Of a stretch of 64,000 nucleotides of DNA, positions 45,400 to 55,889 are shown in pieces. The position numbers and the translations under genes were made by a program. Source of the DNA: Ophiobolus disseminans (Eukaryota > Ascomycota > Dothideomycetes > Pleosporales > Phaeosphaeriaceae). Every line of letters starts with the position of its first letter. Within the stretch, counting starts at the first letter, position 1. The stretch is taken from assembly GCA_010093685.1 (NCBI GenBank), contig MU006226.1:1128964-1192963 (forward strand), written 5' to 3'. The notes below the pieces were generated by a model. The model was given only the letters and a program-made list of their open reading frames with translations, was not told the origin of the DNA and searched no databases.

Positions 45400-46939
45400 C
45401 GACATGGGTTCGAAGGCCAGCCGTCAGGCCACCAATTCATTTCAGTGCGCATGGCTCTGCAATGTGCTCCTCCTCTGTGCGGCTGAACTTTGAAGCGCCG
45501 CAGCTCTGTGAGTCGCCAATATTTCCTCTACTGTGGGTTTCTGGGGTCCAAGAGGCTGTCGCTTCCGACCCATTCGCTCGTTGGAGTACATAAGCTTTCA
45601 GTTGAGGTGCTGATTGGGCTGCCGGAATGTACTGCCACAGCCTCGACTCTTTAACGTGTGCTAATTTTGGTCCATGTACACTAGCACCACTTGGCTGCTT
45701 ATGCGCACTGGAGCTTTTGTTGTCGAAAAGCGTAAAAGGGCACGACGATGCACGAGCTAAAGGAGGTACCTGAGGCTGTGCTGACCCTGCTCATCTCGGT
45801 AGCGTCCGCTTGGACCTCTCAAAACCGGATAATCTTCAAGCCATCTCACAGCTGAGCGAGACTGTCATGCGATGTGGAGAATGTCGCAGCAAGCTTCGCT
45901 CTTGAGGCATGCCAGTAACGTAGCATTAAGGTTTGATAATGCACCTGCTACTCTCCTGACTTCCAACAGCCGGCTTCTTCTTCATGTCAGGAGTCAGGCC
46001 AAAACGATCGTCGAAACTAGTCTGCAATCGACTGAAACAACTGTCAGTCAGACGGTCAGGGCAGACTGTAATGATAGGGCCGAGTCGACTGCGCGATGTG
46101 GTGGCTGGGGCGTAATGTGAGGTGTTTCAGCCGCGGTCGTTGGTGTGGGGGATGACCATCACGAAGCGAGTATTTGTGCCGGGTCCCGACGCCATTCCAC
46201 AAGCCTCTGTGAACCATCTCTTTGCACCGCACAATGGAGATGCAACTCTGGTGTCTGTTGACGTTGTTTGCAGTATTTCTCCACGCGCGAAGGCTTTATT
46301 TTCGTACCCGATTATGACAAGTTGGGAATTCCCTCGATCTAGCAACCACCAGCTTACCTAAGATCGTGACAGGCATTGTCGCAGCCAAAGTATATCCCCT
46401 CTCAAGGAGTGAATTATCTTATTCCGACAACCAGATACCACTTGGTGTTTGCCTAACTGCATGAGGACTGTCAATCGTGTTTAATGTAGAAGCCTCATCG
46501 ACCAGGAAAGAAAGTACCGTCCAACGTGAAAGGGCGTTACATAACCAGCGCTTTGCGATGTAGAGTTGTGAGAGAAAAGTTTCTGTATTGAGAAGATACT
46601 AAGCTGGAGGACATTCTCTAGCATGTGGACTTTGGTCGCATCTGCGTAGTGCCGTTTGTTGCGGTTGTGCACATTAAACATGCCTTGTTTCCGAGTGATA
46701 TACTGTCACATTCGCAGATTCTTGCTCTGCGCATGCAACGAAGAAAGGTCTGGTGTTGGTTATACATAACTGCATCGCATAGATGTTTGAAGAGTTGCGC
46801 TACTCGGCCATGGAATGTGTCGCCTGTTTTCTGGTGGGAAGTCCCGAGTTCAGGCTCAGGCGACCTACAAAGTGACACGGGGTAAACTGGCGGTGACATG
46901 TGATTGGATATAACCCTGGAGAAGGCATGGATTCCGTAC
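45400..46939. other. 1.5-kb intergenic region
   Basis: It lies upstream of the S41-like gene and downstream of RAD57. It holds short overlapping ORFs only (such as 45872-46120 and 46618-46899). I see no domain, repeat or RNA gene. Confidence 0.45.
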
Positions 46940-48278
46940 TTAGGTTACCTTTTTATGTTTTGCTACATGTCTTATGCCACTCATGGCGATCTCGAACTCG
47001 GTTCCTTGCCCATCTGATGGTGGGGTCCATGATGCAAAGACAACCTTCATCCAGCGCCGCCACTTGGAGATGTGGTTGTCGTCTTCATGCCATCGAGTCT
47101 CGCCATTCGCTAAAATGATGGGGTGTCTATTCGCAAACACTGGCTGCTTGATAAGGGCGATGCGACATGCCAATTGGTTTGTCCAGACCAGGCCGAGTGA
47201 CGGCGTCTTCTGAGCGTTCTCCGGCTCGTACTGCTCGTCTCCCCATCCCGTGAACCACTTTTGCTGGTGGTCGAGAGTGAGCGGATCTGGCGATAGAAGA
47301 TGGTTCGGGTCGGGCTGAGAAGCCATGGATAGTTGAGGGGTGCGTTCGCGGGCGTTGCCCTGGCTGTTGGTCGAAGTCGTTCGAGACACGGCATTGGATG
47401 CGGCCGCAGACGGGGCTCTTGCGAAGCGGTCAGCGACTTGGTTGGCGACGACTATAGCCACGCCTTCGGTGCGGGCAAGGTCGCGCAGCAGCGCACCCAG
47501 CTGCACGAGTTGGGCACCTCGCTTGGCCATGGATGCGGCGCCGCCATTGGGGCCCTTCTGCTCGAACTCAGCGCGGAAGTTGGCAGCAACAGAGTCGAGG
47601 ATGACGAGGCCCACGCGGTGCTTCTCTACAGCTACGGGCAGTTGATAGCGCAAGATGTGGTCCTGCGACTCCAGATCCGGCGTCTGTATGCTGAGGATGC
47701 GCGACAACGAGGGCCTTTGGTCGGCCGGCAACAGAGCGAGTGCAGGGTGCGCAGCCAGCAGCTGGGTCAGGCGTGTCGTCGACAGCACGGCTTCGGTGGA
47801 GATGTAGATGGCCGACTTGGCGAGGCCGTGCGGCGGCGGCAGCTGGGCCGCCAGCAGAAGGGTGAGGAGCAGCTGCGTCTTGCCGGCGCCGCTGGAGGCT
47901 GTCAGCACCAAGGACGCTGGGGAGGGGCTGCACATGGTACCTCTCGCCCGTGACCTCGACCACGTATCCCGCCGGAACGCCACCGCCCAGCGCCGCGTCG
48001 AGCTCCTCGTCCAGGGTGCTGATGCAGCTCAGGGCGGGCGGAAAGGTACTGCCGGGCTGCTCTTCTCCGCCATATCCAAGCTGGCCGTGCAGAGCAGCCA
48101 CTACGGCGGCTTTGAGCTTCCTGAGCTGCCCGGGCGGCAGCGGCGCACGCTTGGCGACGTCGGCGGCCTCGAGGGTGAGGAGGTCGTTGGTGGTGACTCG
48201 AGCCTTGTCGAGCGAGGGCAGCAGATGCGAGAAGGGCCTCAAGTCGAAGTCAGGCAGCACCTGCAGCAGGTCCGTCAT
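46940..48278 (-). CDS. RAD57: RAD57-like RecA-family recombination mediator
   Basis: Two exons, 48278-47941 and 47891-46940, joined by a 49-nt phase-2 intron (GTACCA donor, CTGAC branch, CCTCCAG acceptor), give 429 aa. The intron falls inside the Walker A motif: GE in exon 1, SGAGKTQ after the splice, restoring GESGAGKT at 111-118. QLLLTLLLAAQLPPPHGL follows, characteristic of Rad57/XRCC3-type RAD51 paralogs. Walker B is VGLVILDSVAANFR, and GVAIVVANQVADRF is the RecA-core strand after it. The N-terminal DLRPFSHLLPSLDKARVTTNDLLTL is a helix-hairpin-type domain. In yeast, Rad57 pairs with Rad55 to stabilise Rad51 filaments during homologous recombination. I favour RAD57 over XRCC3 on the LPPPHGL segment. 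Confidence 0.9.
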
Positions 48279-49132
48279 GGGTCCCCAGCGTCTAGCATCT
48301 GCGCGGCTCTGCGGATGGCACGCGCAACGGTCCCCGGGCCTGGTCCTTCGAGAAGGAAGGTGCGATGGTGGTGGTGAGGAAGGCGCAGGCGGTGGTGGGG
48401 GTTCCGTTTCTCCGCGCCGACGTCACGCTTGGGTACCCCGCTTCCCCACGCGTTGGCATACATGGCCAGGCATGGGACGCTGCTGTAGCTGCCATTCCAG
48501 CACCCAGACGCTGCTTTCAGTACAATGCGCCTTGTCCTGGCTGTCCCCAAAGTCGGGCTGTATCCGTCCGATTAGCCGGCGACCCAGGCGCGCGGTGGTG
48601 ACGGTCGGTGCCTCTTCTCTTAAACCTCGCCCGCCGTCATAGCTTCCACTCGTCCGTGGCACTGATAGCTTGCTCCAGCAGGGTTCCTAGTACACACCTC
48701 GGCGCATTCTTGCGCCATATCCGTATCCTCCTGGCCGAATCAGTCCAGCAACACCTCATTCTTCACACGCGGCAGTCATTTTCCGCCCTCCAGCTCCATC
48801 CCACTGCGCGGTAAGTTGCCACGAATCATTACATTGACTGCAGCAGTACCGGTGGCATATTCCATCAGAGAACCAACCCATATCCGCATCCCGTCTCGAG
48901 CTGGACGCTACTGAGTAAGTTGCATCTCCTTGCATGGGCCCTCGTTGGTTCACACCCTCGGGTCATTCACCTCACTCGTCTGCCATCTGCGGGTCACGTT
49001 CCGTGTCAGCGGTCGGCTACTCGAGTAATTTCTTGCATCACATCGCCCGTTATTACGAAGCCCGTCGACCCTTTCACGTGCTTAGCTGCGAGATGGATCC
49101 ACTTTGCGCCATCTCCCCTTCCGTCCTGCCTC
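48279..49132. other. Divergent intergenic region
   Basis: About 850 bp between the RAD57 start (minus) and the core promoter of the carnitine acyltransferase gene (plus). Overlapping GC-rich frames are present, but none is supported. Confidence 0.45.
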
Positions 49133-49140
49133 TTATAAGA
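49133..49140 (+). promoter_or_regulatory. TATA box of the carnitine acyltransferase gene
   Basis: TTATAAGA is followed by a C/T-rich leader, 161 bp before the ATG at 49301. Confidence 0.45.
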
Positions 49141-49300
49141 CTCCGCCAGTGCCATACATTTCCACTTTCTCGGCGAACCCTTGTGTACTCATGCCGGCCT
49201 ACTGTCTTCAGGACTGTCACTACTTCTACCGTAGTGCCTTGCGGCTCCTCTCCATCAGCACTTTCATCTCGCCTCTCTACGCCTAACTAACACCACCGAT

Positions 49301-51994
49301 ATGGCAGTCCACACCTTCACCCAACCGTCCTCGCTGGACGCAACGCTAGCAACGGCCACCAACATGTCGACTACCGAAGCCAACGCCTCAACCCGTTCGC
49401 AAGAGTCGGCAAAGAATAGCACCCAGTCCTTCTCATCCGAAGCAAGGGAACCTTTGGCACACTCTACCAATCCCAAATCGAAGCCGGGCATTACGTTTGC
49501 TCATCAGGAGCAGCTGCCCAAGCTTCCCATCCCAGAGCTCGATAGCTCGTGCAAGAAGTACATTGCGGCACTCAAGCCATTGCAAACACCTAAAGAGCAC
49601 AATGATACCAACATATCCATCCAAGAATTTCTCAAGTCAGATGGACCTGTCCTACAGGACAAACTGAAGAAGTATGCCAACGGCAGGGCCAACTACATTG
49701 AGCAGTTCTGTAAGTGTTCCACACATGTTCCACAGATCTCGTCAAGCTTCGCCACCCGTATCTGGGTCGATCTATAAATGCCTCATTGCCTACGCTACCA
49801 TACCGTTAAAGCACGCTCTGACTCACCACTAGGGTATGATTCTTATTTGAATTTTGATAATCCGGTGGTACTTAATCTAAATCCCTTCTTCCTACTGGAG
49901 GACGATCCTACCCCGGCCCGCAACAACCAAGTCACCCGTGCAGCCTCATTAGTGGTCTCGGCACTTTCCTTTGTGAGGGCAGTACGTCGAGAGGAGTTAC
50001 CCCCAGACACCATCCGGGGTCAGCCACTCGACATGTACCAATACTCGAGGTTATTTGGTACTGCTCGCATACCGACAGAGCACGGGTGCCAGATTGGTCA
50101 AGACCCAACATCGAAGCATGTTGTCGTCATGTGCTATGGCCAGTTCTATTGGTTCGATGTTCTCGATGATAATAACGACCTGATCATGACCGAAAAAGAC
50201 ATTGCTCTCAATCTGTCGGTAATTGTTGATGATGCGCAGGAGGTACCAATACAGGATGCTGCCAAAGGAGCTTTGGGAGTATTGAGTACAGAGAACCGCA
50301 AGATCTGGGCGGGCTTGCGAGACGTAATGCATCGGGAAGAAGGGTCCAACAACTCCGACTGTCTGAACATTGTCGACTCGGCACTCTTCATACTATGCCT
50401 GGACTATACTGAGCCACAAACCGGAGCCGACCTGTGCATGAACATGCTGTGCGGTACAAGCAAGATCGAGCGCGGCGTGCAAGTTGGTACTTGCACGAAC
50501 CGCTGGTACGACAAGCTGCAGATCATCGTGTGCAAAAACGGAAGTGCGGGCATCAACTTCGAGCATACAGGTGTCGACGGTCACACTGTTTTGCGCTTTG
50601 CTTCAGATGTGTACACTGATACTATTCTTCGGTTTGCAAGGACGATTAACGGTAGCGCACCGAGCCTTTGGGCATCTACGAGTCCGGATCCAGCGAAAAG
50701 AGACCCAGACAGCTTTGGCGATGTACAGACAACCCCTCACAAGCTCGAGTGGGACATGGTGCCTGAGCTCAGCACCGCGTTACGGTTTGCCGAGACGCGG
50801 TTAGCTGACCTCATCCAGCAAAATGAGTTTGCGACTTTGGAGTTTCCGCACTACGGAAAGAACTTCATGACTTCAATGGGTTTCTCTCCTGATGCTTTCG
50901 TGCAGATGGCTTTTCAGGCTGCTTACTTTGGTCTGTATGGCCGGATAGAGTGTGTCTACGAGCCAGCTATGACCAAGATCTTCTACCATGGAAGAACAGA
51001 AGCCATTCGATCCGTTACTGAAGAGTCTGTTGACTATCTGAAGATATTCTGGGGTGAAAAGCCTGCCGCAGAAAAGATCGAGGCTCTTCGGAAAGCGTGC
51101 CAGAAGCACACAGAGAATACCAAGATCTGCGCAAAAGCAGAAGGACCAGATCGCCACCTCTATGCACTGTACTGTATATGGCAACGGGCAATGGACGAAT
51201 CAGCCGAGGTGGCAAGTAGCGATGGCTGGGATTCTACACGACCGTCAAGTCCAGACACGTCTGGTGTTGCATCGCCAAATCGCAACTCAGTTTTGTCAGA
51301 GAATGAATCTATCTCTAGCTCGTCCCCTTCACCAACGCAGCACTCCATGCCGGCACTTTTCGCAGACGGCGGATGGGATAAGATCAACACGACTATTCTC
51401 TCAACTTCAAATTGTGGCAACCCCTCCCTTCGCCAATTTGGATTCGGTCCGACCTCAGCAGACGGCTTCGGCATCGGCTACATCATCAAAGACGGCAGCA
51501 TCTCCATCTGCGCATCGTCCAAGCATCGCCAAACCTCGCGCTACATCGACGCTCTAGAATCCTACTTCCTTGAGATCCGCAAACTTCTTCGCCAAATCAA
51601 GCGTCGTGGCACCTCTGCGGACAAAACCGCCTCTCGCGCCCGCGAAGCAGAAGACCGACCCAAAGCCGGCCGCTTCAAGTCGCGCGGCCGCATCATTTTA
51701 GGCGAAAGCGGAAAGACGCACACACCTAGCGAGAGCATCGTCGACGACGAAGACGACGATGGACTTGGTGGATGTAGGGCTCCCCCTTCCCCTCCCATTT
51801 CCCTCACCCCTTCTCTTGACGAAGTCGAACTGTTGTTACCCCCTGTTGCTCTGCCTCCTACGCCACCTTCTTCGCCACCTTTCAGGCCTATGACGGCTGT
51901 CTTTGTGAGCGACACGAGACGGCCCAGGTTGATGAGGACGGTGAAGATACAGAAGAGTAAGAGGGTGATTTTGGGAAGGCATGGGTTCACTTGA
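49301..51994 (+). CDS. Carnitine O-acetyltransferase-like protein with long C-terminal tail (Yat2-like)
   Basis: Two exons, 49301-49709 and 49833-51994, joined by a 123-nt phase-1 intron, give 856 aa. It should transfer acetyl groups between CoA and carnitine, moving acetyl units between compartments during growth on acetate or fatty acids. Motifs: LPKLPIPELDSSCKKYIAAL, the choline/carnitine acyltransferase N-terminal signature; IEQF|WYDSYLNFDNPVVLNLNPF, formed across the splice; and the catalytic His381 in INFEHTGVDGHTVLRF. After the core, a roughly 200-residue tail is Ser/Pro-rich and acidic (SPNRNSVLSENES, VDDEDDDG, PPTPPSSPPF). FGFGPTSADGFGIGYIIKDG, part of the acyltransferase fold, sits before this tail, so the core is complete. 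No targeting signal is visible at either end, suggesting a cytosolic enzyme like yeast Yat2. Confidence 0.92.
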
Positions 51995-52057
51995 TGTTTT
52001 TTTCGGGCACTTTGTCTTTTGATTCTGCATCGACATTTTCCTACGCGTTGCTCTTGC

Positions 52058-52064
52058 ATATATA
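52058..52064 (+). promoter_or_regulatory. TATA-like element before a micro-ORF
   Basis: ATATATA is followed by a pyrimidine-rich tract. The next ATG on this strand is at 52196. Confidence 0.35.
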
Positions 52065-52195
52065 CCCCAACCCGTCATCTCTTTCCTTACTTTCGCATAG
52101 ACTTCATCAAGACTACCCATATCGTTCCCCCCTTCACAGAACCCACCGCACCGCCTTCCTCTACCTTTCATTCGCTGATTTCTTCTTTTTCTTAG

Positions 52196-52279
52196 ATGGC
52201 TTCTTCGATGCTGGCATGCTGCGCCAAGCACTCAACGCGAATCGGGGCGAGGCCGAACCTGCCGTCGAGCGAGACGTGA
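52196..52279 (+). CDS. Possible 27-aa micro-ORF
   Basis: The first ATG after the TATA-like element opens a 27-codon frame beginning MASSMLACCAKHSTRIGARP. The segment from 52065 to 52195 is C/T-rich and contains no ATG, as a fungal 5' leader would. An alternative is that TTCTTTTTCTTAG just before the ATG is a splice acceptor. The other open frame (DAGMLRQALNANRGEAEPAV, ending at 52323) would then be a last exon. Neither product is recognised, and the region may simply be the 3' flank of the acyltransferase gene. Confidence 0.25.
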   Translation: MASSMLACCAKHSTRIGARPNLPSSET

Positions 52280-52431
52280 TACGCAGAAATATTGGGAGGA
52301 GGCTGAGGTTGTCGGAGTACTAGGGGTGGGTGGGTTTGGGCACTGGAGATAATTTCATGTTATAAGAGTGTGCTGGAAAGAGCTGAAAAGGAGTGGCTAG
52401 AAATGCGCAGTAATAAGGAATGTGTATGAGA

Positions 52432-52458
52432 CATGTATGTCATGTATGTCATGTATGT
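52432..52458. repeat. Three copies of CATGTATGT
   Basis: Three perfect tandem 9-mers in the 3' intergenic region. Likely replication slippage with no evident role. Confidence 0.85.
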
Positions 52459-52630
52459 CTGCTAGCTGCAAGTGACGTTCTGTTGTTCGTTGATTCATGG
52501 TTCAACTACAGATAGAATTTACTCCCGGTGTCCGTTCAGTACACTCATATACTACCGAGAAGCCTTTGACACCCTTAAACCATAGCACATGCTGCATCAA
52601 TGAACATCTCCACACTGTCTAGTCATGCTA

Positions 52631-53767
52631 TCACATCCTCCTCCCCCGACGATTTTCCTCCACATCCTCCTCATCTGACAAACAACTGTGCAGCACGCTC
52701 TCTCTCCTCTGCGTCGCCATAGTCTGACTCTGCGGTTCAGATACCGCGCTCTTCAGCGGCGGCATACGCTTGAAAATCTGTTCTGGTGTCGTGGTGGCAT
52801 GTAGAAGCGACGATGTGCGTCCCAACCTCGGTACCGGCGCATGTTGCGGGGGCACCGAGATGATCGTCTTCGGGAAGACTGTTGTTGTGGCTGGTGCCGA
52901 GGGCGATGGGTGGAGGAGAGATGAGGGTCTGCGTTCCTTTTTGTGCTCTGTTGATGGCTCTCGATCAGGCGACGAGGGGTGTAGAAGCGTGGATTTCTTC
53001 CGGGGGCGGGGAGTAGGTTGGAGACTTGTTGGGCGACGGATTTCAATAATTTGGGGTGAGGAGAAGACAACGGCTACTTGGGCTTGGCCTGTGATGGGCT
53101 CTGGTGGGGATGGATGGAGGAGAGTAGATGTGCGAGCTCTGTGGGCATTGGGTTGACGGGTCGCGGGTTGTGAGGATTTAGGACTTGGCGTCGTGTTCAT
53201 AATGAAGGACTGCACATTTGAAGTGCTTTGGGTGTTCTCATCAGGTAGTGAGAGGCGTGAGTCGATCGAGTCTCTCCGAGACAACTGTGGAGGCTGCTCT
53301 GCAAGGCTCAGGTCCCGTTTGAGGTTCGGCCTCCAGCTCGGTTTGCGGTTCAAGGAGCGTTGTCTCGACGAATTGCGTTTGCGCGGCCCAGCTGTTTTCG
53401 AAGACGCTCGCTGCGGTGCGATTGTCTTTGGTGATAAAGAGCGTTCGCTGGGATTCGAGCCTTCGTCTTGTTCGTAAATGATATCGCTGTGATAACCCGA
53501 GTCATTTGCTTCATCCCCCTCCAATTTCGCGTCTGCTTCGGCAATCGTCGTGAGAGTGCCGTTGCCTTGTCCAGCCACGCCACCTCTACGAGCGAAGATT
53601 CGCTGCCCACTGCAGGCTTCGCAAAGCTTTCTTGTGAGGATCGGTCGCTCATGCTGTCGTGCGTTGAGACATGACTTGCCCTGTGATGATGTGGCATTGA
53701 CGCAATGGTGCCATATCGCCAACGTGTGCGAGCACGATGTATGGTTGATGGAGAGGATGATACACAT
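52631..53767 (-). CDS. Disordered protein with repeated S/T-LLHPS motifs
   Basis: A long open frame ending at 52631. Taken from the first true ATG (53767) it has 378 codons, but the 5' end is uncertain. The first 40 residues read poorly. A neighbouring frame (DSMSDRSSQESFAKPAVGSE, just upstream) looks more like an authentic N-terminus, so a first exon or frameshift is likely missing. The body is Ser/Pro/Arg-rich and predicted disordered: TIAEADAKLEGDEANDSGYH, then a basic stretch RKRNSSRQRSLNRKPSWRP. It then repeats a short motif: TSTLLHPSPPEP, KSTLLHPSSPDREP, PSSLLHPSPSAP, TSSLLHATTTPE, and a weaker ESVLHSC. It ends acidic-basic (SDEEDVEENRRGRRM). I know no family. The repeats look like a multivalent short linear motif. 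A TATA-like element at 54236-54244 on this strand could be its promoter. Confidence 0.5.
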   Translation of the reverse strand: MCIILSINHTSCSHTLAIWHHCVNATSSQGKSCLNARQHERPILTRKLCEACSGQRIFARRGGVAGQGNGTLTTIAEADAKLEGDEANDSGYHSDIIYEQDEGSNPSERSLSPKTIAPQRASSKTAGPRKRNSSRQRSLNRKPSWRPNLKRDLSLAEQPPQLSRRDSIDSRLSLPDENTQSTSNVQSFIMNTTPSPKSSQPATRQPNAHRARTSTLLHPSPPEPITGQAQVAVVFSSPQIIEIRRPTSLQPTPRPRKKSTLLHPSSPDREPSTEHKKERRPSSLLHPSPSAPATTTVFPKTIISVPPQHAPVPRLGRTSSLLHATTTPEQIFKRMPPLKSAVSEPQSQTMATQRRESVLHSCLSDEEDVEENRRGRRM

Positions 53768-54615
53768 TTGAACAGAGTTGTATACCAACGAGTCCAGTCT
53801 TCGAGGCTACTTCTATTAAAGTTGTTGTGGCCTATATTACCGTTGATTTGAGAGGGGTCGTCAGTTGACGACAAGCATGAGCAGCGCAGCTCGACAAACA
53901 GGCACAGCGGAATGGCCTCAATATCGCTGTGCGAACGCTCCGAAGGTTTGTTGCGGTGTTGGTAGATGACTGGACAGGGTGTTGCTCATTACGCGTGACG
54001 CAGAGCTATGACTGCTTCGCACATTCACTGAAGTTGTACCCGGTCGGAGCGTTTGTTATCAGATGTTGCGCAAACACCATTGCAAAAAGAGGGAGTATGA
54101 GAACAAGAGTTGATTGAGAAAGATGACAATGGATGCACTTTGAACATGGGTTATTATCCAAGAGAATGCGCCGATCTACTTGATCCCCGGCTCCACGGGG
54201 CCAAGGCAACGCGATGGGCGCACGGAGCCCTGCCCTTATATATGTGCTCGCGCAAGCGATCGGCATCAGTGAGATAGTCGGAACGTCTGTGCTGTCGTTG
54301 GTGGCTGTAGCGTAAATCAGTATTGCGTCTTTGCACCCTCAAGCAACAAATCTTTTCATGCAAACGTCTTGCGCGCTGAAACATACGTCACCGCTGGATC
54401 ACGATTGCTGGAGAGGTTGGTGATGTTGTCGGGATTTGGTTCATGCCCGGGGCCCATGTCCTTCGAAGCGAGCCAATGCTGGAAAAGGTCCCATTGGTGC
54501 CCTACAAGACTGTTCCCCGGACAGGAGCGTACCACGTAAGCACTGCACTGATAGTCGCACGCCTCATGCGTGCCTGTGCGCTTGAGTGCATGGCCATGCG
54601 AGGTGACGGACAAGC
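53768..54615. other. Intergenic region, possible missing first exon
   Basis: Between the disordered-protein gene and the RNase H2 gene, both on minus. A minus-strand TATA-like sequence (CATATATAA, 54244-54236) is followed by a short frame at about 54147 beginning MFKVHPLSSFSIN that I could not splice onward. Confidence 0.3.
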
Positions 54616-55712
54616 TCAAAAGACTTGCATGTCCTCTGAGACACGCTTTCCATACCAATCAGCAAGCTCGTCCCCGGCGGACTCGTTCTTTCCGACGAAG
54701 AAGTCTGTCATGCGCATGTCGTTGCCGTCGTCCTCGGCAGGCCAGTCGAGGTTGACAGGTGGCTTGTTGCCCTCCAGCAGCTCCTTGGCCGTGCCCCACG
54801 AGAAACGGCACTCGCTACCCCAACCGAACAGTGGGTCCATGTTGTGCTTCAGCCACGCCTTTAACTTTGGATCTGAAGGATAGCCCGAGCCCCAGGGTAT
54901 GCCGACCTCGGCGTCGTCGGCAATCTCGCCCATGGCAACGGCGCGGGCGTGGTAGGGCTCGTAGCACACCTCGAGCGCTGCGTCGCGCGTGACCTTTGCG
55001 CACACGGACGCGGCGCTGACGACGGGATACAGGCTGTCGGCCTTCTTGGCGACGGTGATGCGGATGGTGGGCCAGATCCGCTCGAGCTTCTTCTGGTAGA
55101 TCTCGGGCCGGCCGATGGTGTCGATGTAGATGTCGGTCACGTTGACGCCGCGGGCCAGCACGCCCTTGATCAGGTCGATGGTCGCGTCCATGGCCTGCGC
55201 GTTCAGGTTGTACACGGAGGGCGACAGCATGTGTGCCGAGATATCCTGCGCGGAAAGCGAGCGCGTGGCCCACCCGCCGGCCTCGTGCAGGTCGGTGCCT
55301 GCGGTGCAGAGCGTGCGCATGAGGCCGGAGCGGAAGGCGGGCGTCAGGACCTTGGAGTCGTCGAAGCGGTGCGTCTCGGCGAGCAGCGAGCGGTGCAGCT
55401 CGAGCGGCAGATAGAAGAGCGCGTAGACCATGGGGCCTGGAGGCTGTCGTCAGTCGCCGCATGGCTGTAGAGGCTTTGCACAGTGTCGGTCGTACCTAGT
55501 ACAGGCCCTCGCCCAGCTTCATCCACGCCCAGCACCACCTCTCTGGACATGTCATGCGCGATCAGCTGCGGAATCTCGGAAAAGTGCGAGTACGTCCTGC
55601 CCGCCAAGATGTCCGCCGTGTGTACCGACGGCGCCATGAAGACGTCTGCCGGCGGCATCTCGTGCGCAGCCTCCTGCGCGTCCATCTGCGCGTCGTCGAG
55701 GGTGTCGGCCAT
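54616..55712 (-). CDS. RNH201: Ribonuclease H2 catalytic subunit A
   Basis: Two exons, 55712-55496 and 55436-54616, joined by a 59-nt phase-1 intron, give 345 aa. RNase HII-family enzymes cut RNA in RNA/DNA hybrids and remove misincorporated ribonucleotides, as the catalytic subunit of the nuclear RNase H2 trimer. The first catalytic residues, Asp64 and Glu65, are in VLGVDEAGRGPVLG. The intron falls in the final glycine codon of this motif. PMVYALFYLP, DSKVLTPAFR, DIYIDTIGRPEIYQKKL (catalytic Asp), ITVAKKADSLYPVVSAASVCAKVTRD (KADSLYP-V block with another acidic ligand) and GSGYPSDPKLKAWL follow in the usual order. RMTDFFVGK near the C-terminus resembles a PIP-box-like sequence. The protein is complete. 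It is divergent from the SDR gene, with about 180 bp between start codons, so the two may share a promoter. Confidence 0.95.
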
Positions 55713-55889
55713 GATGCGTGAGAAGTGGTGGTTGTCTATGTGGGACGGAAGACGCGTCAGGCAAGTCGCGTCGCGCCTTAGTCAGCCCGTCGTACTAGCG
55801 CCCTTCCCAGCTACCCCGGATTTGCAGGTGCCGAGGTCAATTGGCGCCTCGACCGGCAGACATGATTACCTTCCCACCTGGCAGCCAAC

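Noticed and set aside
45405..45420. tRNA B-box-like GGTTCGAA
   Set aside because: The rest of the B box does not match and no A box or cloverleaf can be drawn. I found no credible tRNA anywhere in the window.
47333..48377. Overlapping plus-strand frames
   Set aside because: They are antisense to RAD57 and have no motif of their own.
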